From Stichopus chloronotus (lineage: Eukaryota > Echinodermata > Holothuroidea > Aspidochirotida > Stichopodidae): a stretch of 64,000 nucleotides of DNA. The stretch covers positions 4,792,820-4,856,819 of the forward strand of contig CM037843.1 of assembly GCA_021234535.1 (NCBI GenBank). Direction: 5' to 3'. The position numbers and the translations under genes are program-made. Below, in pieces: positions 13,301-26,000 of the stretch. The notes under the pieces were generated by a model. The model did not search any database. It was not told the DNA's origin and saw only the letters and a list, made by a program, of their open reading frames with translations. Within the stretch, counting starts at the first letter, position 1. Each line of letters starts with the position of its first letter.

Positions 13301-14250
13301 GCTTTCTCAATGTGAATATACCAACTTATGGGTTGGAGATTTGGACTCATGAACACAAATTTTTGGCCAACTTCCATTAAAATATATCCGCCATTTTAAA
13401 ATATGTCTACCTTTTTTTCTTTTGTTTTTGCTTGGTGATGCACAAATCGGACTAAATTTGTGTACTAATCGGACTAATTGAACTAAATTTGAGCCTATAT
13501 TTTCAAGTCCAGTTTACATATCGTGTTTGCTTGTTTTGGCGTCATGACCGATTCCTCACTCGCACGGGGGGGGGGGGGGGTAAGGGAAATCCCCTTCATA
13601 TGCAGGGGAAAACTCATGAATAGAAAAAAAAAAAATCAGCATATTCAGAATGAGGGTTTCGAGAAGATCAGCTTTATTTTTTAGGGAATGAACTTGAATA
13701 ATTAATGACGTCTTAGAGGTTACTTTTGCAATGTTGGATGGAATTTGCCTACGTTTGCTTGGTGTGGGTGATTGCTCCCCAATCCTGGGAAAGTTTCATT
13801 AATAAAAAAAAATTCAGAATCAGCGAATTCGGAAGCCCTTGATTAAAATATATTTGATGCAATTTGCGACAAAGAATATTTTCTGCTAAACAAAAAAACA
13901 CAAAGTGGTACCATGTACCATTTTCGTTGAATGTGGCTGAAAGTTAACATATGCCAAAAAGGTTATTTTCGAGTTAAGTGGTCCACGTCTTTAACCCCCC
14001 GGTCCACATCTGCTTACGTTTGTTTTTACGTCATGACGTCTTCCCCACCGTACACAGAATGTAAGCGCAATCGTCCCCACACCCAGGGGAAACTTAATAA
14101 ACAAGAATTCACCAGAATCGAGGGCAGACAGTATTTTCTTTTAAAAAAAAATACCCTTGTCGCTTTACCTTTATTTGTTTTGACATCATGACCTCGTCAA
14201 CAGTGTCACCTCTTTATTGGGGCATTGGGGATTTAATGCTATTGCATCAC
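13301..14250. repeat. Degenerate repeat modules next to the array
   Basis: Three decayed modules share a CGTCATGAC or CTCCCC block, a CAGGGGAAA(C) block, and an A-run followed by TTCAGAAT or TTCACCAGAATC, near 13,535-13,680, 13,760-13,850 and 14,020-14,130. A run of 15 G lies at 13,566-13,580. No coding similarity seen. Confidence 0.45.
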
Positions 14251-15299
14251 TGAAACCTACAAGCCTTGTTCAGTGACAGGATCGGGGATAGGTGTGTGGA
14301 GGGGGATGGCGGTGGAGGGTGGTTCTTAGCGATTTATTGTCAACAATGCATTTCCTAACAAATCATACTGGAGGGCTGTAATTGTTTGCATGCATCGGTT
14401 CTAATTTCCTCCGTCCATCATTAACCCCCTCACTCTACCCTCACAACCCCATCACTGCACCCCCCTGCTCTTAAAAATGGTAAGCAAACAAACTTATTTT
14501 GAACAATGCAGTATAACTTAGTAAAAATGAAGAACCAATATCACCTGTATGTAGTATTTTCAACTTTGTATTTATTTTTGATACCCATAGAGTGCCAGTG
14601 CTGGAATGGGAGATGTCATATCATAGAGCTTCATTGTCATATGACCCTCCATAACTTAAGTCTCAATCTCTTGATACAGTTTGTCATGGATGATATAGAA
14701 GGAGTTATGGTTTAAAAACTAAAATAAATTGAAGAGTGCTTTAACAAAAAGCACTGTCAGATCAGAAAACAAAACATGTCCTCCGATGGTTTCTGTACTT
14801 TATGCACTTCCTTGTATAATGCCTGTTCCAACTGATCCTTTCAACGTCATTTTCGATAAACATGCTACTTAAAATAATGGATTTTGATGACTTGCAATAT
14901 TTACATAAGTCAAGCTATCTCAGCCCTTTTAGTGACAGCTTACAGTCTTTGCAATATAGTGGTTGCACATATCTGAAGAAGGGTGCATGCCTTTTCATAT
15001 CCTTGTTGCAACCAGTCTCAAGATTTCACACCAGGAACTGCACATTTTCGTCTTAAGCCTGCACAATTACGTTCCGTCAGAAAACCTCGTTCGCAGAGAG
15101 CGATGCGATATAAACCTCAGACAAATCGAAACTCAATCAGATGGTTCCAACGACACTTTCCTCTGACCTGGATTGTCAGGAATCGCCAATTACAAATGAT
15201 ACCCACAAAAATGTGGTAACCTTTGGTTTGTTGACAACTGAGTATTACAATAGAATACCACAACCATCTGGATGAGACTACAAATTATAAGATGCCATC
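14251..15299. other. Intergenic sequence, nothing recognised
   Basis: No long open frame, RNA gene or clear repeat could be recognised. Short open frames on the plus strand here have no recognisable similarity. Confidence 0.5.
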
Positions 15300-15319
15300 A
15301 AATATTTACCATCTGTTTT

Positions 15320-15325
15320 TTTATT
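15320..15325 (-). terminator. Candidate poly(A) signal for ANAPC1
   Basis: AATAAA on the minus strand (TTTATT on plus), about 1.6 kb after the stop codon. No transcript evidence. Variants such as ATTAAA nearer the stop were not found by eye. Confidence 0.25.
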
Positions 15326-15899
15326 GCCACCAGGGTGGTATGGGATTATTACTTTTGATCCAGGACATGAGGCAACACTACTCCACTAGTTACTGCTGTG
15401 ATAGTGTGTCAGATATTGAATCGACCCCCCATCAACCCAAAATAGCCCCCCAAAATAAAAAAAAATAACAGGCTAACACCAGCTGAATGCAGGCCAGCAT
15501 TCACCTGAGGTCTTCTTTGATTGAGTTTACATGCAAGATGATTGCACACTGAACTATGCTACAAATGCCACATACCTACAACACCATTGTACCTATTCTA
15601 CTAACATGTACCCCCCATGGCTCTGTCCCATCACATCATTACAGGGAAAAAACCCGTCTCTTGTTGTTATGACTACAGATTCTCTTCCCATTAATTGGAA
15701 TACTTTATAGCTATTGTTGTCCACATTTTACTTTCACTTTCATAATTTTTGCTGCTATTCTTGGCAATCTCATTCTCATTGTCTTTTAACAACTCTTTTT
15801 AGGTCTTCCAAAGTTTCACATTGATACTAATGAGCTGGCATCATTCTGTCTCAGTGAGTAACCTATCACTAGGTCATGTACAATCCATATCTCATCATT

Positions 15900-16810
15900 A
15901 CTCACACATCAGAAGCATTTTTCATCCTGCCATCAATATCCATATATACCATCAACATTTAACAGATACATGCCATCACTACCCGGATATGCCATCACTG
16001 TCTGTTGACCATGGTCATAATCATGAACATTGAGTATGGCATCTACAAGTAGTACTACTCTCCATACATGGAAAATGCAACCACCAGCCATGTCAAACGC
16101 CATCTTCCTCATGTATACATCAATCATTAATTTGAGAGTGAAAACTATCCAGTTGGCAAATGCTACTTCCCTTTGTACAAAAGTAGTCACTAATATCATT
16201 ACCATAAATGTGCCATTGACATCAATGCATCGTACCTCTCACTACAGATGACATTCCTATCCATGCCAGATACGTATTTAACTTTCAAGATTTACATGTG
16301 CTGCTAGAAGCAGAGTGTATGTCATTACTTGTGCATGATACGCATACGTTCCTTACAATCGAAATGATGCACCATCGCTATTCTTGCATCGTGGCGATCT
16401 CTGTGGCAGATGCCATCACTATCCATATCAAGTAAGCATTCTCTGTTGATGATTTATGCATAGTATGCCATTAATTTCAAAGCACATCATATGGTAGATA
16501 CCATTACTATCAAAGACACTCATGAACTATAATGGCAGTACAGAATATCCCAATGACATCACTGCATCTCAATGGCAGCTGCAAATTACTGTCCACATGA
16601 AATACACATAAACTTTCAGAAAATATGCATACCACCAGCTTCAAGTCATTTGACTATCCACATGATCTGTGCCATCACTACCTGTGACACACATTTATAA
16701 CAACTACAATCACAATGCATTATGTTATATTAGTGTATAAGTTACTTCTCTGAGTGTATCCACGCAATCCTTTTATGTCCACACTTTTTTTATGCCATCG
16801 CTATCGTATA
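15900..16810. repeat. Degenerate TGCCATCACTATCC-type repeat in the 3' UTR region
   Basis: The motif ATGCCATCACTATCCAT and close variants recur about a dozen times at irregular spacing, for example near 15,970, 15,990, 16,411, 16,671 and 16,792. It looks like an old, decayed minisatellite. On the transcript the motif reads as ATGGATAGTGATGGCAT. Confidence 0.55.
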
Positions 16811-16923
16811 TCCACTAAGTACAAATGGAAATGTTCCAGTCGTGAGGCCAGCAGAGTCTTGTATGATCACACTGGTACGGCTGTTTGTTCCTCTTGGTGC
16901 AGAATTGGTGAGGAAAGACTTTG

Positions 16924-17024
16924 TCACCTGTCCTGTTTCAAAGTCACTTGGAGCGTCTTCACCACAATCGTTGGTACTTCCAGGGTTCTAGCTGTCAGGA
17001 GAACATCTCCCATCGATACCTTAG
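16924..17024 (-). CDS. ANAPC1: ANAPC1 exon 41, last coding exon with TGA stop
   Basis: After a 4.2-kb intron, a strong acceptor (T-run, then cttgcag) opens a frame of 32 residues ending TGA at 16,924-16,926. MGDVLLTARTLEVPTIVVKT is placed like the vertebrate FAELLFKFKQLKMPVRALLR block, with Leu and Pro positions kept. The last residues, LKQDR, differ from the vertebrate tail. The phase fits exon 40. Similarity is modest, so a different last exon is possible. Confidence 0.7.
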
Positions 17025-20000
17025 CTGCAAGAAAAAAAGACAAACGGTGCTGGTAAAAAAAATGGTTGTTAGGGATAAGATGCGGTGCATTTTATGATGA
17101 ATACTTTTAATAGCCATTCTGGGTCAATGGGTATGTTGCAAGGGCGAGACTTTTGGGTGAAAAGGAGGTTAGAACAAACCTGACATGAGATCAAAACAGC
17201 TGAAAGCAGCCTAATTATGATTCACAAGGATGTCAAAACTAGTTCTCATACACTCAAGTACTTTGCTTGAATCTGAAAGCTTGGTTTAAAACGATTGACT
17301 GGTAGATTAAAGCAGCAAAATACTTTTGTTCTTCATATGTTACTGTTCAAAACGTTAAAATGGGTCATTTATTGAAACTCAAACCAAATTACTTAAATTA
17401 AGAATCTTGGCTGCATTATATCCGTAATAATTTAATAACGGATTTATTGTAGGTTGCTGCCAGACTTCACCAATAGTGTCATAATGCCGTAAGTAAGGGC
17501 AAAAGCTTTTTTCGCACAATATGCCCCAATGATGTAGTCCAGACAAACAAATGAACCAATCACTCACATTACCCTTGGGCTTGAAGTCCAGTACACCAGT
17601 TCACCATTCAACAGAGAATTTTCAAAGACTCACAAAAAAACGAATGTTTATGTTTTGTTTACTTCAAAGTTTAAGTCATCATCATGCCAAACAGGAAACT
17701 GTACTTCAATGAGAAGAAACTTCACTTATAGACATCCACAGAAAATTCCGTGGACACGGATACATCTTTTCCTACTTTAAAATTATCATCCCGGTCATGC
17801 ACAATTAAACTCCTGCATGAACTTCATCGCTCTACCACATACATCACAAGTCATGGCTCAATATTTACAAGCAAAAAAGTAAAACGAAAAGAAGGCAGGC
17901 TAGGACATGACACATTATACCAACAATTAAATAAAAAGAAAAATGAAGGCATCTTTGTATATTTTGGACAGATGCACTAATATACTCCCTAGCAGCAACT
18001 TCCATTGCATGGCTTCTTTAATACACAAACACCTTTCAAAAAGCTACTCCATGCAAAGCGAAACAGACTTCTGTTGTGCTAGCACATCTTAATATGAATT
18101 AATACAAAACCAAAGTATTCACAGAACATGGAAGATGCCTCCCTTCACAAGTGAAAGCGAAAGTGTCATATTTTTATTACCTTTCCCACATATGGAGAAC
18201 AAACTCTCAAACATGGTTCCATACTTAATTCATGCAAACCTGTTACTATCCCAAAAAAATTTGAAACTCAACATGCCACTGGCGGTCAACATTCTTTGAA
18301 AAGGGAAACCGCAACTTTTCATTGCATGGCAGGTCTGTTTGGGAAAGATGTGACATCTAACTTGTGTCAGTCGATACTAACTATTAATGATCCATCGTAT
18401 GAGTATCTGATAACGAGATTATTACCACTATATTACTCCTATACATAAACTTCCATCATCTATATCCATAGACTGGTATGGATATGTGTGAATATGTGTG
18501 ACACAATTTATGCATATAACACTAATGAGGTAGTAATATGCCAATATTCATACTCTCAATCATATCACAGCATTTAGACCTTGTCTACCTTTTAGTATTG
18601 GTCATTGTTTTGACTAGAAGATATCCACTGCAGACAGACTTGTTAACAAGGATGCCAGTTTTGACCTAAATACAGACCTCTCAGAAAACCAAACAAAACC
18701 CCATCAGTGCCAAATCAAACCGCAATTAGACTATCTCGAAGAATATCCCACACACAGCACAGAGAATTGATCATTTCTTATCATCGGGGAGAAATGTGTT
18801 TGATGATTCTCTTGCAAATTACAAGGAGATGTTGAAAATTTCAGGGTTGCCACATAATGTACAACACAACTACAACAAGGAACAGGTGAAGATCAGGAAA
18901 CGGGGTGAGACTAGAAAGAGGGACTAGAAAGGTAAGACTACTTGGTCTGATCCTCCTTACAGTAAATGTAAAATCAAACATGGGAGGGGGGGGGGGCAGT
19001 TCCTTCATCTTCTAGACAGGTATTTCATAGCAGAGAGCAAGCTATGTAACATTTTCAACAGGCACAATGTAAAGGTTGGCTGCAGTTGCATGAAATCATA
19101 AAAGCGTAAGATATAGGTCATCAAATACCAAATAGAGACAACAGTGACACAAAGACATACAACCATAGGACGAATGCCTCGTTAATATCTGTCCAAGGAC
19201 ATTATGCATACAACAATTCTTTGTGCGCACAAAACAACTCAAAAATCAAACAAGGGTTTAGTGGCTGGAGGGGAAGACCTTTAAAGAAAAGTTTAACAGT
19301 CAAAATAAGACATTCACCACATGAGGAGTACGAAAGGGAGGCAAACAAAAATGTGCGGGATTTGAAAACAAATGCAAAGGAATGCGCTGTCCATTTGAAA
19401 TTATAAATTTAGTCCAACTGCAATAGAAGGCAGTCAGGCCAGTGTAACCTATACCCCAATAAGAAGATGGAATTACTTCCACTCAAGAATGGATTGAAAC
19501 AAAGGAATTAGAAAGTCAGGAAGTGAAGGCATGGTGGGAAACCACAGAACCACGAGAAAAAGCAAAAATCTCCAGATGACTGAAGATCACAAATGTGTGC
19601 AACGCACTGTAGCAACAGGTGGATGTACCGGCCTAGGCCAAATATTCGTATTAGGTCACATATGCTATTGGTGTTCTCCACAGATTTCAGGAGACGAGGG
19701 GCATTTGCTTATGTAGAACTCTGCTTTAAGTTGCGTTTCTTCACCTTCCCAGCAAATTCATTGAATATGACCTTACGCCCACAGATGAAATATCAGTAGC
19801 CAATTGAAAACCATTTTTTGAAGGCTGACCTGAACAACTTTTCTAGGCTGCAAAAGTTTTTAAAGGAGGTGGCAATTTTTACTCGGAGGGAGGGGGCAGG
19901 CCGCTGCCTAAACCATTAGAGAGAGAACACTAACCTTCCAAGCCTTGGACTGAGGCAAGATCTGACTCACATTGTGGAAAGAAGGGAAAGTAACTCAATA

Positions 20001-23000
20001 CTTTGATCTCAAGTATTTAACTTCTCAATGACATCAACAACCACAAGAATCCATCAGTAAACAGATAGTCGTGTCTCTTTCAACAAGGAAACTCCACAAA
20101 ACCTGCGCCATAAAAGAGAGTGCACTTGGACCCGCCTGAAGGCCCCACATATTTATTGACAATTTTATTTACACTCCTAGCGGGAAGTTTGGACTCGTTC
20201 TTAAAGAAAGCAAAGAGATCCCCCCCTACAAAAACAGTATGAACAGAAGGTTATCAAAACCCTGACGCTGAATGCCAAGATCAAAATTCGTCCGGCTGAA
20301 AAGAGGTCACTTAGAGACAGTACTTAATACCAAAGACTACGAAGTGGAGAATCAGGCAAATGTAACTAAAGCAAGCTTACAAATGACTAGTGGTGATCAA
20401 ACCAAAAAAAAGTTATTTGTGTTTAAATTAGTGCCAATTAACTTCCAAAATTTGGCAATCAAGTTCTACAGCTTAATACTGAGCTATAAGCAAAAAGGCC
20501 TTTCAAAACAAGTACACGAAAGTGCTACAAAAAGGATGCATTGCATGAAGATGTTATATGATATCAGATAAATCATGTTCCACTCTATAGCTCACATCCT
20601 CTTTGAGGTATTTTGGTATTTCCTGTGGTGGTTACATTGGTACAGGGTTCAATCTCCTTACATGTACTCACACTGCACTTCCCTGCTTTCTTTGATTTCT
20701 ACATCACCCTGAACGAACTGATAAACAACTTCACTTGGTCTGGTTATTCATCATGTTTAAAACATAGCATGGATGACGCAACATACAACATAACAGGTTA
20801 AAAAGGCAAAAGCTAAGAATTGCTAGAAAAATCATTCCCAGAGATAAATTCCAAAACCTGGATCATGTAACCTCTCACCCTCTAAGGTCTAGCACGGTAA
20901 GTCCAAGAATCTGCAGAATACTGCGTCAAGGAAAACCACAATCATATGGAAAAACTTAAAAGATACTACACAGTCTACAATAGCATTGACACTGACGATG
21001 GATGAGTAAAACGCGATCGAGGTCACTTTCTGTGAGGAATGTTGAAGTCTGACAAGAAGTAACACTGATGTTGAAAATATTACTGCTAGTGACCAATCTC
21101 CTTTAAACCTAGTGTACATTGTATCCACATTTACCAATGTTTAATCAGAACAATGCACCCTTTCAGTGTAATGATATTTTCCAGAGCATGCAATGGGCGT
21201 TACCTGAGACGTGCAAGGGTTTTATCCTTGCTGCTGAAGGCAGGTGAAAGTAGGTGAGGAAGCAGGCCAACTTGTTATATTGTTCCATCGTCTTTGGATG
21301 TTTACCTTGGATAAGGTACTGCTGAACAATTTCCTTGTTCTCTGCAAGAGAAGCAGAAATGTTTTCACAGGATATTGTTCACGGATTCCTTTTCAGGTCA
21401 ATCTCCAAACTGACAGAGTTTGAAAAGGAAGGAAGTACTCCAATCTACGCTTTATTGGAGACAACGCCTAGTACTGTGTGAACTTGTGAAAGGTGTGTAC
21501 AGACAATATGTAATACTTATAATGGCAAACATGATGGCTTAAAAATGAAAATGCAGTCAAAAGAAAAATCACACTGAAAAATGAGAGTAAATATTTGGAC
21601 ACTTCCTGGCACTAGAGGTTGTCTGCATCATCAACAGGAGCTGGATACCCATTAAGACGGTGACATACCCCTATGGAGGAAATATCGACTTTGGAGTAAT
21701 CTTGCTAAATGACATACATTTGTAACTTTGACATTCAAGTCGGTGGGATGTGTTAAGTATTTGTGGTGTGAAAATGGGAGACAATTACATAAACCAATGC
21801 CCTTTGAGGGGGGGGGCGGGGAAATAAGAAAAGACAGGTACTGAACACCTTCAGTCCAGCTAAAGATATCTAGTGGTGAGTTTGATGGTAATAAGAGACA
21901 ACTGCCATTTCAAGGTATTTTATTGAAAGGTACATGAATGGCCAATGCACCAACATTAAGTTAATCTGTAGCTTTGAGCTGACTAAGTGCTCCACAACGG
22001 TTCACAAATTACGGGGGATTGAAGAATCTTGTTATTAATAAAACTGGATGACAAAAACTGGCAACACCCAGGGGAAAGTGAGGGGGGTATGACACAGAAG
22101 AGTTCACACGTTGCGACACTTGAAGAACCGACATCAACTTAAGAGAACACTTTGGAAAAAACGATGCTTACAATTTTTCCACATTACTGACAGAGTGCAC
22201 AAAAAACAAGGTAACAGCTACATGTCACAGTCTCCAACCAATGTCAATGACACCTACAGCTTTTATTTTCTCCTCAAGTATTTAAGTTAACCAGGAAAGT
22301 GGTCACTATAAAACTTGCTATAAAAGTTTGGTTACACATTGAGCAAAAGAAAAAGACACGCTGCTCTCTTGATATTCACTGCCTTGAAAATCAACGGTAA
22401 CCTCATTTGTGTCATTGTTCCAGAAGACTTTACAGCCTTACTCTGTATTAACAAACACTAGAGTTCAGCTAGCCTATCAATAGGCCTAGCCTACAAATTC
22501 ACGTAAAGATCAGGAAGAGGTTGCTGATGTCATAAAATAAATACCACAATGATGTAAGCCAAAATTAAATCTCTGGCTGGGTGGAAAGTGGTGAATCTCG
22601 AATAAAAAAAAAATCAGATACTGAGCTATGAGGCAGCAACTCTAAATGATTTTCATCAAGTCTAATATAACTTTAAGCCATTTTTTTAATGCCATGCCTT
22701 CCTTGCTAGTTGCTGTTTAGTCAGCATGCTGTTGGGAAGTTGTACATATCATTCAACTGTCGTCAAGTGGGACATTTGGTAACAAAGTCCACACTTCACA
22801 TTAAATTCACTAACATTGTATAAAAGTATCTTCATGTAGTCTGTCACTCTTTTGAACACTCCTTAACAAGGTGATGTGTTGAATATAATGAGATTATCTA
22901 CGCAGACATCACCGAACTGTAAGCAAGAATGTATGCAATGGATAATGCACATCTGATGGGAGAACATAGCAACACTAAACTCACCCTTCAGCCACTTTAT

Positions 23001-26000
23001 CAGAATGTCTTCAATTTCTGCGTGCAAAAGTTGACAAGTTTCTGTGCTGATGAGTTTTCCCCCTCCGCAGGGGCCATTCATGCCCGGTGCCTCGGACCGT
23101 TTTGAAGCGAAGGACAAAACTAACTTCAATTGCCACAGGTCAGAGGGCGAAAAGTCACGACGAAGCCTCCCCAGGGTCTGATAAAGTGATCAGCGGGATA
23201 CAAAATAAATCATCAGACATGTCTAATGAAAACCTAGGCTACATGAAGTCCCAAACAATACAGGTTACTTCTAATGATCAATAAGGTATCAAGTAGCGTG
23301 GATGTTTTAAACTTTGTGCATCTAACGTTAAAGCCTTGGAATCTATCTCTAGCTGCTGGAAATCCAAAATCCCTGTGAATCTGACATTCTTGTTTTTAGC
23401 AAGTCTTTAGTCTCTTTTAATTCTAATTTGACTTTATCTTGCAGGAATTTTACATTGAAATCTGTTTATTTTAACCAACAATTCCTAGAGTTGACGGTAC
23501 AATGTAATCCTGCTAGACTCTGTGCACCTCATAATCTTAGCAGGATGGTCATTACATGAAAAATGTCCTTTTTAACAAATCATGTATGTAAACCTACAGC
23601 AATTAGGTTGTCCACTGAGCGGTCAAAATGATGATTTGAAAAGTCAGTAAAATTAGGAGGCACATTAGGCAGCAACTGCGAATACGCTGAGTTAGGCCTG
23701 GCCTACCTCTCCTGTCTAATCAGGCAGGGACGACTAAGTAAACACTCGTAACAAGCTTTCTTTAAGTCACTACAAGGTATGATAGTCAAAACTTCGTCAA
23801 GCTGCTTAAGCCATTGCATTTTCAGGCTTATTTTTGAGGGGGTACGCGACATTTTGGCAGTGCACAAAGTTGCACCATACATGTTAGTTGAACTCAACTA
23901 TCCATCAGTGACTTAAGTAGACAACTGACAGTGATTGGTTTTACAAGCAAGGCTAACATTGCTAGAGGGAGGGATAGATGGGCAATTTACCTCCCAAATT
24001 TCTATGGAAGGTGCCCTTCTGTCAAGAAAATGCCCGTACTGATATTATGACAAAATGTCCCCTAACGCCTCCAACTGTAAGAGAGTTGTGGACTTTTAGA
24101 CATTTACCCCTCACCTCTAACTTCCCACCCAATGTAAAAGGGTTGAACTGGCAATGTAAAAACTGAACAGAAAATTACTGAAGTAAACAGGCAATGGCTG
24201 AAATAACCATTAGCATGTATATATCAGTAAAAGGTAGTTGGATGATGATGCTCACATATCAGCCACTATAAAGCAATCGTTGATGTAATGTACTCATCAA
24301 TAATTAAAGCTAATGTGACTACCCAATGTAAGCACCCTTTCATCTTTGGATTAATTAATGATGGATTAATGTAAGCACCCATCAAAGTTAGCTAAAGTTA
24401 TTACTCAGCAACAGTGCTTACAGATTAATAGCAGATAAGAGATAGACACAATTAAACATGATTGACAAGCAATTGTTCATAATTGTAAAAGAAAGATAAA
24501 CAAAATATTACAATAGAATGTTGAGCAATGGCTGTAAGCAAGAAAATGCTTTCTACTTAATTAGAAAAAACCTACATTTACTACAAAATATAACAGCAGA
24601 CTAAATTGAATGGGGCTAGATCATTGCAAATCAAACAGCATCAGAGCACAATGAAAATAACACAAGAGAGGTGATATTCTCTTCAAGTTAATTTTTATCT
24701 AAAAAAGCTTTTCAAACTTTCCATTTGATCCAAAAGGTGATGACATTGATAAATTGGCTGCTACAAAGCTATTGTTTAAAGATATTGATGGTTTGATAAT
24801 ATTGAAATACTCATCAATGCTTAAAACTCTTTCAATGAAACAACCATTCCATGGCAATGACTATGACAATGACTCTTTTCACCTTTGGATAAATTAATGA
24901 TGGGCTGAAGAAAGCACTAATCAAAGGTGAAATTATTATTAGTCAGTGACACTACTTCTGGATCAACAACAAATGATTGAAACAATTGAAAATAGTTAAT
25001 AAGTAATTGTTCATAATTAGCAACAAAAAATGTTAGTGAAATAATTACATATCACTGAAGTGCTCATCAGTGGTTGCTGTAATTGATAAAAACACAATCT
25101 ACTTATTTACTTCGGCAAAACATAAAGTATTTACTAAATACAACTGCAGTCTAATTCAAGCAGGGATCTATTATTGTAGAACAAAACGAAGTAAGAGCAC
25201 ATTGGAATCAATGGAAGAAGGTGATATTCCCTTCATGTTGATTAATTTTTTATCTGATGTTTTTAAACTTTCCCCTGTGACTAAGAAAAGGAACAAAGGA
25301 CAGAACGGTTTGCTCGTTGAAAATATTGACTCACTGCATAAATTTCTAGAAGTAGAGGGAGTATATTGATCTTCTCCTGTATGACACACTCAAACATGAG
25401 AGGGGCGAGAAGCATCTCCGTTTCCTTCTGAAGGGGGAAATAAAATCAAAGCAAAGAAATAACATATCAATGAAAGCATGTACGTAATCCTATTTTCGTT
25501 GTGGTTTTTCTAGGAAAATGTGGTGGTTGGGTGAAACTCGCAGTGGATTTATCCTTGCTGCAAGAGGCACGTTAATCAAAACAAATGTTTCATTCTGTAA
25601 CTTAATTTCTGCAAAGGAATTCAATGATATCCATGAGGTTTAGTCTGTAAGTCTGTTAATGTATTTCTTTCTTTCTCTCTCTGACAAAAAAAAATCAATG
25701 AAATTGTGGTCAGATCTTTCCTTGTTGACGTGTAAGCAACAGAATTTTTTAGCAAAGTTCCAGGGCACATGAAAAAAGACTCCCTATTATTCCACATCAA
25801 CTAACTCTGAGTGATAGCAATGAGCCTCATACAATAATTCCTATGACTATGCTTTACAGCACACCAGTAGTTTCATGCATTACAAAGGGTTCGAGAGAGT
25901 ACAATGAAGTGTTCATGCACCATCCAGTGAAAACGTATGGTATTTTTTCGGTAAACTACACTACGTCATTGGATATGTCTGCTGCCCTCACACAAACGAA

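Larger units (their letters stand above)
15300..16923 (-). other. ANAPC1: Probable ANAPC1 3' UTR
   Basis: Sequence after the stop codon with no further coding similarity. The first AATAAA hexamer found downstream on the minus strand is at 15,320-15,325. The extent is inferred from that hexamer alone. Confidence 0.3.

Noticed and set aside
15821..16251. Overlapping open frames on both strands in the 3' UTR region, rich in His and Ser or in Val and Asp
   Set aside because: Composition follows from the degenerate CATCAC repeat; no start context, similarity or splice signals.
20272..20571. A 99-codon plus-strand open frame in intron 40
   Set aside because: Lys-rich and low in complexity, with no recognisable domain and no nearby splice or promoter evidence.
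24895..25334. Possible duplicated exon in the second copy of the intron-38 duplication
   Set aside because: The duplicated blocks end before exon 38, and the first copy shows no APC1-like frame.
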